From positions 1-64,000 of the forward strand of contig MU277737.1 in NCBI GenBank assembly GCA_022385805.1: 64,000 nt of DNA. Reading direction: 5' to 3'. The DNA is from Pilatotrama ljubarskyi. Its lineage: Eukaryota; Basidiomycota; Agaricomycetes; Polyporales; Polyporaceae. How positions within the stretch are numbered: position 1 is the first letter of the stretch; each line of letters opens with the position of its first letter. The notes beneath the pieces were generated by a model. The model was not told where the DNA came from. It did no database searches and worked only from the letters and a program-made list of their open reading frames with translations. The translations under genes were made by a program, and so were the position numbers. Below are positions 1 to 9,979 of this stretch, piece after piece.

Positions 1-112
1 TTGTTAATAACTTCGCCGAAGTCCCCACCCCCCGTGTCGTAGCCGGACTCCGTCCGGAACTCCGGAACTCCGATACACCGTCTGCTCGCCGACTACGGCA
101 CGCGTCCTAACA
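1..112 (+). mobile_element. LTR fragment of the main Ty3/Gypsy family, cut by the window edge
   Basis: This is the 3' end of the LTR family also seen at 2621-3178, 10886-12913 and 11137-11726. It shares the 'AAGTCCCCACC' block and the terminal CCTAACA, which ends at 112. Using the TATA box of the fuller copies as the direction, this copy points to the right, so its internal region lies left of the window. It abuts a gag frame of a different element on the minus strand, which suggests that the LTR element inserted into that gag gene. Confidence 0.75.
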
Positions 113-709
113 AGAGAGCTCTATCCTTCTCCAGACCTCCCACATAAAGCTGTACTTGCTGCTTCCAGGCGTCGTATCGTGCCTTATTCCCATTGAAGGC
201 GTCGGGCTCCTTGGCCTTGGGCTGAGAGGATGGGGTCTGAAGCCGACGGAAGAGGTTTTCGATCGCCGCGTCGACGTAGGCTTGCGTAGCCGGATCGAGT
301 GGTGCCGCCATCGTTCTTGCTGGGCGATGAGCTTCGGGTGTGGAGGCGGTAGGGACGGTTTGGGTCGGAGCAACACGTGAGGAGGTGGGAGGGATGGGAC
401 GCGAGATGGGGATGTGAGCAGGGTAGTCGGGGAGCCATCCGAGCTGTGACGCGATGTCGTCGAACCGGTGCTGGCAGAGGGGTTGGTTGCAGGGGTGGAA
501 GTCGTCGGTGTCGACGTCGAACCAGTAGTCGCGTGCGGTGTTGGCGCGATGCGCGTGAAACGCGCCAGCGCAGGGGAGCTCGGGAGGTGGGGAAGGGCTT
601 GCGCGTTCGGGAGATAGGTGGCCGGGGAGGACGCGCACATCGCGCACGTTGGCGGGGGAGTGGGCTCGGGAGTGTATGACTGCAGAAGTGTGTCGTAGTT
701 GTAGTCCAT
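113..709 (-). pseudogene. Ty3/Gypsy gag fragment
   Basis: A minus-strand frame that starts at an ATG at 709 (MDYNYDTLLQSY) reads about 35 residues of a Pro/Thr-rich start. The coding signal then moves to another frame (93-647), which carries a typical capsid region with a 'DAFNGNKARYDAWKQQ' block. That block is the usual Gypsy gag signature for the capsid core. The frame is broken on its C-terminal side at about 112 by the LTR fragment. At least one frameshift plus the truncation make it a pseudogene. No nucleocapsid zinc knuckle remains. Confidence 0.65.
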
Positions 710-1576
710 GTATCGGTAACCTCAGTCCACCGTCTCAAGCACGGTGCGCCAGCGATCGGGGTATTTAGTTCCCGACCCGGTCAAGAGACTGGGTGTGTAG
801 CGTGAGGGGCTCGCCGAGTGGTACTCGGGTGCTCGAACTCCTCAGAGGCCGTGACGCATCTGCCTCAAAGGCTGACTGATGCGTGGGGGGATGTTGTAGG
901 TAGAGTAATCTGATACAAACAAAACGATCAGCTAAGATATACGAAATGGGCACAGTACCGTAAACTATTGTAGGACTCCGGTCTTGAGGTACTTGGGTGG
1001 GAGATGGTGTTGAGGAGAGGAGGGTACAGCATCGGGAAAAGAGTTGTCCAACGTTGAGGAGGGTGTCACTTAGGGCAGGAACGAATGAAGGAAGGGGTGT
1101 GCGCCGAGGGAAGTCGTCTCAGAGTACAAGGAGGAGGAGGAGAGGAGTTGTCGGATGACGGTGAAGGGAGAGGAGGTGTGGGTGTTAACGCTGTGCACCA
1201 GCGGTCGCGTGGAGGGTTAGGGGTTAGATGGCGCTCACAAGCCCGCTAGATGCCACGGACAAGAGAGGGAGGAGAATGAGGACAGCTTCGAGCTTATGAT
1301 ACGAGCGGCGTCGGGATCACGCCAGGAGGAGGGATGGGGGAGAAAGTACCAGCTCGAAGCTGAGGAGACATCCCCAGCTCGAGGGTAGCTTTATTCGCGT
1401 TGTAACAAGACAAGTAATAAATCCTAAGTAGACCTGGTAAGTATCAGATACAAGACCACGTAAGACCGGGTTGTGATCAGAAACTAGTAGGACTAGAGAG
1501 GGGCTTATATTGCTATTAGTACATATTGAGTCTCTGATCGAACTGGCATTGTACGCTCGTAGCTTCGATTGTAACA
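710..1576 (-). repeat. Possible LTR and leader of the gag element
   Basis: Upstream of the minus-strand gag there is no gene. The block ends at 1576 with TGTTAC on the minus strand, which would be a normal LTR start, and an AATAAA lies inside it (RC near 1390). A TGGCGCACCG stretch about 50 bp before the gag ATG could be a primer-binding site. No second LTR copy is visible in the window, so the ends are not proven. Confidence 0.35.
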
Positions 1577-1859
1577 AGACATTACACTAACACTCAGATG
1601 TGCAATGCACGCTGCATTGTGTGCCCAGTGCACTAGTCAGAGAGCTAGGGTTACATAGGCGCCCAAGCAATGTGTCACAAAAAGTGTTGAAGTGAGTAAG
1701 TCCCACGAGCTAGGTGGTCTACAATCCTGGCCCTAAAATTTCTAATTAAACAACTTTAACCCCAGTGTTTGTAGTGTTCGTGGCAGTGCAAAATGCTTAC
1801 TTTCACATTTCTGAGTTCCAATTTTTACGTTCCCACAGGGTCTTGTAGAATTAGCCGAG

Positions 1860-2406
1860 GCGTGGAAGCTTGCTGCATACTATACGATTTTTTCGTACCT
1901 CATAAACCATAACATGGCCGATGATACCTAGAATGGGACAGCTCACAAGCTATCATCCAGATGGCAGGAGAGCCCACCAATGTGGTGCTCATATAGGAGG
2001 GTTTGCTTGGATGCTCACCCATCTACCCCAAGTCCGCATTCAGCCTCAATCTGCTCGAGTTCTATTACTGTCTATGGCGACAGCATCCACAACTAGGGGT
2101 GCAACTAATGGTGCATGTACTAGCTGATCTTCACAATGTATCTAGTCAAAATATTTTGCAGTCAATGTGGACATCACATATTTGTAGGTCAACTATATGG
2201 GCACGCAGAGACAGCAATTCACAGCCACCCTTGATACCTACCTAGCTGTCTTGCGGAGAGTGCAGGAGCATTGCACAAAGGCATTGCGAAGGGATCAGAA
2301 ACACTGGTGTATGCGCAACAGCTGTGTTGCGTGCCATCTTGAGGTAAGTGTGTGGTGCAGCCCTATGGTGATTGAACAAGTCTCACACAAGCACTGCCAG
2401 TGTTAG
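1860..2406 (+). pseudogene. KDZ (Kyakuja/Dileera/Zisupton) transposase remnant, CxC region
   Basis: Translating the plus strand in two adjacent frames gives a block (from about 2015) of the type 'KSAFSLNLLEFYYCLW', then 'RRQQFTATLDTYLAVL', then 'LRRDQKHWCMRNSCVAC'. The order fits the cysteine-cluster region that precedes KDZ transposase domains in basidiomycetes: a helical LEF/Y block, a 'Y-x-x-I/V-L' helix, then 'RD-x3-W-x2-x-N-x-C-x-x-C'. The recognition is from memory of the family. Stops and frame changes break it, and a possible splice donor (GTAAGT) follows the Cys pair at about 2344. No catalytic domain is present. Confidence 0.6.
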
Positions 2407-2620
2407 GAGCCATGTGGGGGTAAGACAAGTCCTGAAAGCTGGAAGCCGGAAGGCCGGTATCAGTACAAAAAGTGTCCAATCGGAACCTGGTTGGAGTACG
2501 CATGGTTAGAGAGGACTTGCAAAACTATTAGTAATGTGCTCTGAGAGTCGACTGAATCCTTTGATTAAGAATAGAAGTTATGATAATGTAATTGGACCAA
2601 ATCAGACCGATGTCAGAGGT

Positions 2621-3178
2621 TGTTAGGACGCGACAAGTCTGGAAGAGTTCTGGCTACAACACAGGGGTGGGGACTTGAGCGAAACTATTAGTAACACCCT
2701 GAGAAGCCTCGTCTAGTGTCCCCTATTTACTGGAGTACACTGAGAAGGTTTTGAGAGCCCGAAGAAGTTCCAGCAGAGGAGCAGACAGAGTTCTGAGATG
2801 GGAGGGACGGAGAAGAAGGAGGGATGGATCGACAGAGAGTAAGTACAGGAGTAGTGCGAGGAGTAATAGGGAGTTAATGGGAGAGTAACAAGATGTTCGA
2901 ACTGAGGCAAAGACTACTTCCAGTGCACTATTTATACTAAGTAACCCTGACAAATAAGGAAAAGCTTTACATCATAGGTGTTGGACTTTCGGTAACTCTG
3001 AGGCCTAGTAATGCAAGACAAGAAAAAGGATAAACTGATAAGAAGAGATATGATGTCAAAGGAAGAAGGTCTTGAAGGATACTAAGTAAGGAAGTACAGA
3101 TGTCTGAGGAAGTCTTGTCCAGAACTCCTGTGGGAGTTCCAGCAGAGATCACACTCTCTGGTGGCACGGGACGTGATA
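2621..3178 (-). repeat. 3' LTR of a Ty3/Gypsy element
   Basis: This is a full-length LTR of 558 bp. Its outer end on the left reads TGTTAGGAC (RC CCTAACA), and its inner end reads TATCAC where other copies have TGTCAC, so one terminal base is mutated. The TATA box (TATAAATA, minus strand, near 2930-2940) gives the direction, which matches the adjacent minus-strand pol. A purine-rich tract (GGTTGGGGG on the minus strand) lies just inside, where a polypurine tract belongs. Confidence 0.85.
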
Positions 3179-3355
3179 GTGCCCCCAACCTAGGCCTGAG
3201 CCCCTGAGGGCCATCACATGACCCTGAAAACCAGGAACCGGGTGCAGGGTCAGAAACCCATCAGGGTATAAGAACCGTGTGAATAGGCTTATTGACCAGA
3301 ACACCTCTCTCTCCTCGCCCCTCACCATCCTTTGCATGAACACCACCATACCGAC

Positions 3356-4393
3356 ATGCCTGCCCCATCTAGATCCCAGCTGCAAAATTACACCACAGAG
3401 CGTTTGGTGGAGGCCCAGGCTGAGATGGCCCGACTACAGAAGGAGGCAGAGATGGATGCGCCTCAGATGGCCAAGGAGGAGCAGAAGGCAGAGGAGGTGT
3501 GGAAAGCCGAGATGATGTGGAAGGTCACAGAGAAGGCACGCAAGCACGTGGTGGAGGAAAGTCTGGAGGTGGAGGAGGTGGAGGGGCTGAAGAAGAAGAA
3601 GTTGAATAAGGGTAAGGGAAAGGTGGTTGACGAGGAGGAGGGCGAGGAGAAGAAGCCCATCGTGTTGGTGGCGACCAGGTAAGTTTGCGAGCTTCTGGCA
3701 GAGTTCCAGACTAACCATCTTCTTATTTTAGTGTCACCTGCAACCAATGTCGGAAGGCCGGGGCCTCCTGCATGTACCAGCAGGGGGGCAAGACCTGCTC
3801 CTGCCACTCGTGCTTGGTCAAGAAGGCCAAGTGTGAGACAGACGGGCAGTTGTCCAACAGGCCCACCCTCGCGCTGTCGTAGCAGGCTGGGGATTCCAGC
3901 AGGAACTCTGGTCAGGACCCACCTCTCAACCACCACGTTTGATTGGTGAACCTGAGCACCACCGGTGAACTTACTGGCGAGGAGCTCCTTCAGATGCTCC
4001 TTGTTGAAGTGCAACATCTCTGGCACAACCACACGCACACAGGAGGTGCTCTGGGATGCCCAGGCAGACATCCGGGAGTTCCAGAACAGTTTCCTGTTCC
4101 TCCAGCAGGACAGGGACCACCTCGCAGAGCATCAAGCCACCCTCGATGCCTACCTAGACCAGCTCTGGGAGAAGATAAGCGAGGTGAAGGTTGGCAATGA
4201 GGAGTTCACAGCAGATCTCTCAGAGCCCGAGGTGGAGGCTGAACTGAGCAGAGGTCTGGCGGAGCAAAAAGGGGATGCGGTGGCAGGCGAGGGCAAGGCA
4301 GTGGAGGGAAGAGAGGGCATGGTGGACAGCGAGGGAAAGGGTGACGAGGGCACAAGGGTTGTCGCAGACAGTGAGGGGACGGGCGCGGTGTGA
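3356..4393 (+). pseudogene. Antisense accessory gene of the Gypsy element, Zn2Cys6-like protein
   Basis: The gene runs against pol. The start at 3356 follows a TATA box (TATAAG, about 3266). Exon 1 (3356-3678) codes for a Glu/Lys-rich, probably coiled-coil segment. A 53-nt intron (3679-3731, GTAAGT..TTTTAG) leads into a cysteine cluster, CNQCRKAGASC then CSCHSC and KKAKC. It fits C-x2-C-x6-C...C-x2-C-x6-C, the spacing of the Gal4-type zinc cluster. The spliced frame stops at 3882 after about 157 residues. A further open segment at 3965-4393 in another frame (coiled coil, then acidic Gly/Glu tail) looks like the rest of the protein after a frameshift or a second intron. Function is unknown; DNA binding is inferred from the cluster only. 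A truncated second copy lies at 10545-10706. Confidence 0.6.
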
Positions 4394-4574
4394 GGGTGGA
4401 ACTTTGGGGGAGTTCCAAGGACGGCTGGTAGCTACAGTATATAATAAAGTGGTAAAGGTAGCAATAGAAAGGCCATCTAACAACTTGGATAAAGAGAGTG
4501 ACAAGGGAAATCAAGAGGGTGAATAAGTGGGTAAGTGAGTGAGCAAGCATCAAGGAGTAAGTAAGAGAACATGA

Positions 4575-6735
4575 TCATGAGAGCTTCTCTAGGGGACTAG
4601 GCTTGTCCAGATAACTCTGATAGAAGTCCAAGACCAACTCCTGCGCATGTCTGAGTTCTGTGGCTAAAATCCACGAAGTCTCTTCATCTGTGCCTTCGTA
4701 CCCCACCCAGTGAACTGAGTACAACAGCTTCCAGGACTTTTTACAACAATTCAGCTTGAAGTCCAGGGTCTCCAAGATTTCGTACTCCGGTTCTTCATTG
4801 ACAATGACTGGGGGCAGAGGTAGTTGTACGTGACCCGGAATGCTGTTCAAGCTTGCTGGTTACAGCTGGGAGACATGGAAGACCGGATGGACAGTACACA
4901 TAGAGTTGGGGAGGCGAAGCGTATAGGAGTGAATTCCCACCTTCGCGATAATCTCAAAGGGGCCGAGGAACTTCTCCGACAGCTTCTTGGATGATCGAGT
5001 CATACGGATGTGCTCACACTTCAGGCATACCAAATCTCTGACCTGAAGGTCCGGTGTGGGCAGACGGTGCTTGTCTGCCTGTACCTGATAGCAGGCCTGC
5101 GCTTCTGCAATCTGCGACAGGAGGACCAAATGGATTTCCTCATAATCTACTGCATACTCCCAGGCCCAGGCTGAGGTAAGGTTGCTTCCAGATGGACTGT
5201 AAGTCTGGGGTGGTAGCCCTTGTTTGCAAAGAAGGGAGAGATGCTGGTCATGTGTTGGGGTGTTGTTGTATGCGAACTCTGGGAGGGAGAGAAGGTGGGC
5301 CCAGTTATCCTGCTGATAGTTGCAGTAGATCTGGAGGTACTGCTCCAGGATCTGGTTCACTGGGCCGGGTGAGTCTCATCGCCAATGATGACGAGTGAGT
5401 CTCGGAGTCCAATCGGAGCAATCGGGTTCCGAGAGGCGCTGGACCGGAAGGGTCCGCACGGGCGCTAACAGCCAATTTTGGTGTAAATCTGGGCCTTCTG
5501 GGGAGTATCCAGGAGATTCAAGACGAGCAGTAGCAGGTAGTAATCCTTTGAAGTAATCTTGTTGAGCCTCTAGTAGTTCACACAAAGCTAGAGGGAACCG
5601 TCCTTCTTCTTGACAAAGAGGACCAGAGCTCCGCACAGTAAGTTGGACGGCTGGATGAACCGCAAACAGAGGTTTTCCTCAATGTACTCGTGCAGAGTGT
5701 TCAACTCCACCTGGGACAGCGAGTCGATTGGGCCAAGAGATGGAAACTTGCCCTCCTCAAGACTGATCTTAAGATTGTAGGGCTGGTGTTCTGGGAGGGT
5801 GTCTGCCTTCTTCTTGCTAAAGACATCTGCAAACTCATGGTACTTGGACAGAATTCCGGACCAGTCCAAAGTTTCTTCCTGGAGGGATAAGCTGCAGGCT
5901 TTAACAGAGTCCAGTGAGACAGCAGACAGGTTGAGAGTATTACTCTCAGCCCCAGGCAACCAGCATGCCCGCACGAAGGTGGCAGTGTTGACCAGAGAGG
6001 TCCAGGGAACCGACTGGGGGTCCGAAGGGGGAGAGGCTGGAGGATACAACTCTACCGGGGGAACTCTGGCCACAGCGGGCAGAGGTCCGAACAAAGAAGC
6101 CGAGGGTGCAGGACACATCAGAGAAACAGTTCGGAATCAGATGCTGTGCTTCTTCCAATCAATCAAGGGATTGTAGGCGGAGAGCCAGCTGTATCCCAGG
6201 ACAGCGGAGACCGACTTGTCAAGCAGAGTGACGAAGAAATCTACCGTCTACTGACATGACCTCTCCCGAGAGGAACTGGATAGGCAGGGTGGAAGTCCGA
6301 GAGATGACATTGTTCGAGGAACTGTCAGACAAGTGCAAGCGGATAGGGGATACAGGAGAAGTTGGAAGTCTGTGGTGCTCAACAAAATCTGTATCCAGGA
6401 AACAATGCGAGGAGCTGGAGTTGACGAGCACGCAGAACTCTGACAGGACGAGCTCAGAGAACAGCATGACATGAAGGGAGAGAGGGTCGGAAAGAGCGGA
6501 TGCGTTGAGCTGGAGTACCGGAGAGTGTTTCGTGCCGGGAGGGTCAACGCAGTCCTCGCCAGACACGGTTAGCAGAGGACTGCTGACTAGTTTTTTGACT
6601 CCTCTGCAGGCTCGGAGTCCTCTTGGACATCTAGCAGAGAGTCTAAAGACTCAGGGTTCTGCGCAGCGCAGCCTTTAGGGGGGGTAGACGACTTCTTTGG
6701 GCAGGCCACAGACACATATTCAGGCCCTCCGCACA
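4575..6735 (-). pseudogene. Broken pol polyprotein: protease, partial RT, integrase end, chromodomain
   Basis: The minus strand codes for a protease-like segment (6566-6219, including 'FCVLVNSSSSHCFLDTDFVE'). A pre-RT stretch follows and leads to the RT start 'ALVLFVKKKDGSL', continuing past a stop to 'AQIYTKIG' near 5480. There the frame breaks into unrelated sequence. Palm catalytic motifs, RNase H and the integrase core are missing. The frame resumes as the integrase C-terminal region (5360-4860) with the GPF/Y-type motif 'KFLGPFEIIAKV'. A chromodomain follows ('YSVHWVGYE', 'ETSWI'). Several stops and a large internal deletion show that this copy cannot move itself. Known role of the family: chromodomain Gypsy integrases steer insertion to heterochromatin. 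Confidence 0.85.
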
Positions 6736-6739
6736 TCAG

Positions 6740-7268
6740 CAATGTGCACCTGGCTATTGGGTGCTAGAATGACTATTGACTATCACTATTCACTGGGACT
6801 GGAAAGCTGGTGACTATTATCTGATTATTAGTGTCACTGTCAGTTACACCTAGCATGTTGACTGTTGTTGACTATCACTGACTATCATTGGTGACAGGCT
6901 GATGTAGGTTATTGGGCATAAATGATATCAATAGTTAAGATAATTGGTGGCATTGTACATCCATTCAGATATTTGTTTGTACACAATACAATAAATATAA
7001 TACTGCTAGTAAACTCTCATAGATGTGATTCTACATATGCTGCTCTCTCATTGGCTAGAGCATCACAGTACTCAAGTAGCTGCTAGTTATATCCATAGCC
7101 ACTAACAGTCCAACTCAATAGTCAAGTAAATAGTCAATAATAGTCACTTCAACAGAGAGTGTTTGTGCACTGCCACAGATACTTGATCAATATGCATAAT
7201 TATTATGGTGAATCAATGAATCAACAGTGACTAATGGAAGTACTGGTGGGTGACTGGAATGGTGACTA
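6740..7268. repeat. AT-rich TGACTAT-repeat DNA, left of the pogo element
   Basis: No gene is seen. The sequence is rich in scattered copies of TGACTAT/ATAGTCA on both strands, densest at 6760-6900 and again at 10440-10577 on the far side of the pogo element. The two sides look like one older repeat that received the pogo insertion. I could not find convincing terminal repeats. Confidence 0.55.
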
Positions 7269-7557
7269 CAGTAGACACCCTCCTAACCCATACCCCTCGG
7301 GAAGGACCCCACGCTATGGGTTTTCACGGGTTATGGAGTATCGGAATAAGCGCCCATAGAGCGCTAAGAGTTGCGTAAATAAGCGCCTGTCGAGAACCGT
7401 TAAGCTGCAAGCTGTCGAGGCCGAATGACACAGCGCCGGACGTTTGGGGAAGGTTTTCGATCATAGAAGCATGTACGATAGGGTGTATAGAATATGCCCA
7501 CAGTAATTATCAGACCAGCCAAGTTGAGAAAGAGATGGTATGTAATTAGTAAGCAAG

Positions 7558-9348
7558 CTATTGCCGGAGCAAATAGTCAGTAATCGATGTCTCCCTCATG
7601 CTGCGCTGAATGTCAAGTGAGAGCTGCTGTCCAAACTGCCTGAGGATCTCTTCAAGCTTCCGTGCAAGCGGATCGTCAAGCGCATTTGTGTACCGGGTGA
7701 GGGTCGCAGCTGCTTGAAGTGCTTCACGTCGTGTCGGCAGAGGCTCAACTTCCTCCTGGGAGTCGATGTTTGCATGTGCGGATTCAGGAGTCTCCCTCTC
7801 TTCCTCCGCGCGCCGCCGCACAGTGAGGAAAATGTCTTCGTCTGACGTCTCCTCAATCACATGAGCTTCGATGTCCAGGGCGAGCAGGGATGCGACGTCC
7901 ATGTGATTGCTCTTCTGAAGCACGCCGGTCTTGACTAGGTTATCGAGTGCGGCCTCGACCATCTTCTCAGCTTGTTCAACAGGGTCTGTCACGCTTTCAG
8001 AGCTTGAGAGTAGTGAAGCGATAGGCACGGAGGGTGTGGGAATGGGGACGTCAGAGCCGGCAGCGAGATTGGGTGGTAAGATGCCAGCCTTGCGCCAGCA
8101 GTGTCGTATAGTCGCCGTGTCGACATCCTTCCATGCAGCGTCAGTGAGACGCATGGCTTCGAGCTGATTGATGTTGTAGATGTCGGATGGGGTAACACCA
8201 GAGTCGTACCGGTTGATGGAGCATTTGATGAATCTTGCACGGTAGTGGGCCTTGAAGCACCAAATGATGCCCTGGTCATTTGGCTGGACGTGGGCGGTGA
8301 GGTTCGCCTCGAAGTTCTCGACTCGGATGGCGCGCAAGGTGCTGGGGGGGTCATGTGCAGAGAAATTATCCTGGAGGAGGAGGATCTTCCGTCCTTGGTC
8401 AGCAAGCTTCCTGTCCCAGTCCTCGATCCAGTCCTGGTAGAGAGCAGTCGTCATCCAGGCCTTCGCATTATTCTGATAACAGAAACCCAGCTGAGCAGCT
8501 GTCTTTCCTGCGAACGCCCTCGGCTGCTTCCATTTCCCAATGACAAGGGGAGGAAGCTTATCGGTGCCATCAGCATTTGCGGTGAATGCATACGTTAGGC
8601 GGACCTTCTTGCCTTTAACGCCAGTGGTGGCTTTATCGGAAAGCCCACGATCTGGTGCAAGCCTGCAAATGTGTGGCATATTAGTTACGGAATTGCATGA
8701 CAACCCAGTTAGACTGTACCCATAGAAGAGGCCTGTCTCATCCATATTGTAGATGTCGCGCAATTGATACCCTCCATCAGCGATGAGCTTCTGAACACGT
8801 TGACGTTCATCCTCCACTGCCGTGACCTGCGCAGATGCTGCCTCACCGTGCCGTCTGAACTCACGCAGCCCATGGCGCTTCTTGAACCTCTCCAGCCACC
8901 CATTGCTGAGCTGGAGCTGCTGCTTGGCAGGGATTTGAGCTCGCTCCGCAAACGACTTCCACTTGTGACGCAAAATATCGCCCGTAAGCACGATATTCGA
9001 CGCGAGCGCTGAGGCTAGCCACAACTCCATCATCTCCTCGACTTCGGGCACCTGCGTCTGCAGGAGACGCTTCGCCAACCCCAATGCCCCGCTTGCCCTG
9101 CTCCCACCCTGCTCCCACCTCTTTCGCCACATCTCCTCGTCCTTGACCCACGAGCTGATGAGGGGCTGCTTGATCTTGAGGTTTGGGTAAATTGCCTCGA
9201 AATGCTTTGCAGTTTTTGACTGATTCTTGCCATTTGCATGGTACCAGTCAAGGATCTCGATGCGCTGCACGAGCGTCGTGTTCTCCTTCTTCTCGAACGC
9301 AGGCTGGGTGACAGTTTTCTTCTTCAGCTGTCCTGCAGTTGTTTGCAT
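7558..9348 (-). CDS. Pogo-type transposase (CENP-B HTH plus DDE domain)
   Basis: The frame is open for 596 residues from an ATG at 9348. Residues about 20-75 form a Psq-like helix-turn-helix ('NQSKTAKHFEAIYP'), and about 105-170 a CENP-B-type DNA-binding domain ('NGWLERFKKRHGLREFRRHG'). The catalytic region follows: D203 in 'YNMDETGLFY', D327 in 'LLLQDNFSAH' and D358 in 'VQPNDQGII', the DDD variant normal for pogo. A 57-nt intron (8663-8719, GTACAG..TTTGCAG) is very likely. It is in frame and free of stops, so retention only adds 19 residues between 'LFYG' and 'LAPDRGLS', and removal restores the usual motif spacing (577 aa). The enzyme would cut and paste the surrounding element at TA sites in the nucleus. 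Confidence 0.9.
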   Translation of the reverse strand: MQTTAGQLKKKTVTQPAFEKKENTTLVQRIEILDWYHANGKNQSKTAKHFEAIYPNLKIKQPLISSWVKDEEMWRKRWEQGGSRASGALGLAKRLLQTQVPEVEEMMELWLASALASNIVLTGDILRHKWKSFAERAQIPAKQQLQLSNGWLERFKKRHGLREFRRHGEAASAQVTAVEDERQRVQKLIADGGYQLRDIYNMDETGLFYGYSLTGLSCNSVTNMPHICRLAPDRGLSDKATTGVKGKKVRLTYAFTANADGTDKLPPLVIGKWKQPRAFAGKTAAQLGFCYQNNAKAWMTTALYQDWIEDWDRKLADQGRKILLLQDNFSAHDPPSTLRAIRVENFEANLTAHVQPNDQGIIWCFKAHYRARFIKCSINRYDSGVTPSDIYNINQLEAMRLTDAAWKDVDTATIRHCWRKAGILPPNLAAGSDVPIPTPSVPIASLLSSSESVTDPVEQAEKMVEAALDNLVKTGVLQKSNHMDVASLLALDIEAHVIEETSDEDIFLTVRRRAEEERETPESAHANIDSQEEVEPLPTRREALQAAATLTRYTNALDDPLARKLEEILRQFGQQLSLDIQRSMRETSITDYLLRQ

Positions 9349-9385
9349 GTTCTCTGGCCCTTCTCTTCTTGTCAGCCCACCTATT

Positions 9386-9790
9386 CTAATCTATACAGCA
9401 CACAAAACTTGCCGCACTCTTTCGTTTCTGTCCAGCTCTGCCCTGCGCACCGGCAGGCTGGGCCTCAGGCTCGGTGGCTTCACCCGTGCTTGAGTCTCTC
9501 CAGACTGCTGTGAGCCGCGCTATGGCTGCACTTTCAGCTGCGGTCAGGGCCTGCAGCGCTGCTCTATAGTCCGTGGCATTCTCTAACACCTCGACTGTGT
9601 GCTGTTCATCAATAAGGTTTGCTTCATTGTCGAGCCATGCATCATCGTTGGGAGAGATGGGCTGCTTTGCGGCAAGAGTGGCCTGAATCCGTATACGGCA
9701 CGATGTGACCTGCTTCTCAAGAAGCTGGAGTGCTTCTTCCAGCTGGTTGAGCGATAATTGATGCGAGGACATGATGGGATGTGCGCTCAT
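9386..9790 (-). CDS. Small coiled-coil ORF upstream of the pogo transposase
   Basis: This open frame of about 134 residues from an ATG at 9790 lies inside the element, 37 bp before the transposase ATG and on the same strand. It has a Leu/Glu-rich helical segment ('LNQLEEALQLLEKQV') and an Ala-rich centre, and ends in a Lys/Arg patch. I do not recognise a family. It could be a separate accessory protein or, if spliced near its end (a GTTTTG donor lies by 9408), the N-terminal exon of a longer transposase. Confidence 0.5.
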   Translation of the reverse strand: MSAHPIMSSHQLSLNQLEEALQLLEKQVTSCRIRIQATLAAKQPISPNDDAWLDNEANLIDEQHTVEVLENATDYRAALQALTAAESAAIARLTAVWRDSSTGEATEPEAQPAGAQGRAGQKRKSAASFVCCID

Positions 9791-9979
9791 GGGCACAAGG
9801 ACGAGCTGTCAGGCCACCGGGTTACAAATTAGGTAAGCAAACCTATGGGTTTTGGTGGTGTAAAGGCTATGGGGTATGGGGTCCATTTCCCCCTGTCCCG
9901 ACTCGGAAAAGCCGAAATCCTATGGGTTATCACAGGTTATGGGCTACGAGGGGTATGGGTTAGGAGGGTGTCTACTGTA

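Larger units (their letters stand above)
3179..6738 (-). mobile_element. Internal region of a deleted chromodomain Ty3/Gypsy element
   Basis: Reading on the minus strand, the order is: end of gag with a Cys knuckle (about 6735-6590), aspartic protease (6566-6219), start of reverse transcriptase (6118-5510), a deletion, integrase C-terminal part (5360-4860) and chromodomain (4850-4575). An oppositely transcribed accessory gene (3356-4393) follows, then the 3' LTR. No 5' LTR for this copy is visible; AT-rich repeat DNA takes over at about 6740. Confidence 0.8.
7269..9977 (-). mobile_element. Complete pogo/Fot1-like Tc1-mariner element
   Basis: The element is 2709 bp long. Its ends are perfect inverted repeats of about 31 bp that begin CAGTAGACACCCTCC and continue with AACCCATACCCC. 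It is flanked by TA on both sides (7267-7268 and 9978-9979), the target duplication expected of this superfamily. It holds one long transposase gene and an upstream small ORF, both on the minus strand. Further in from the TIRs, shorter 'CCCATA' motifs repeat on both sides. Near-identical ends and an open transposase suggest a recent insertion. Confidence 0.92.
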
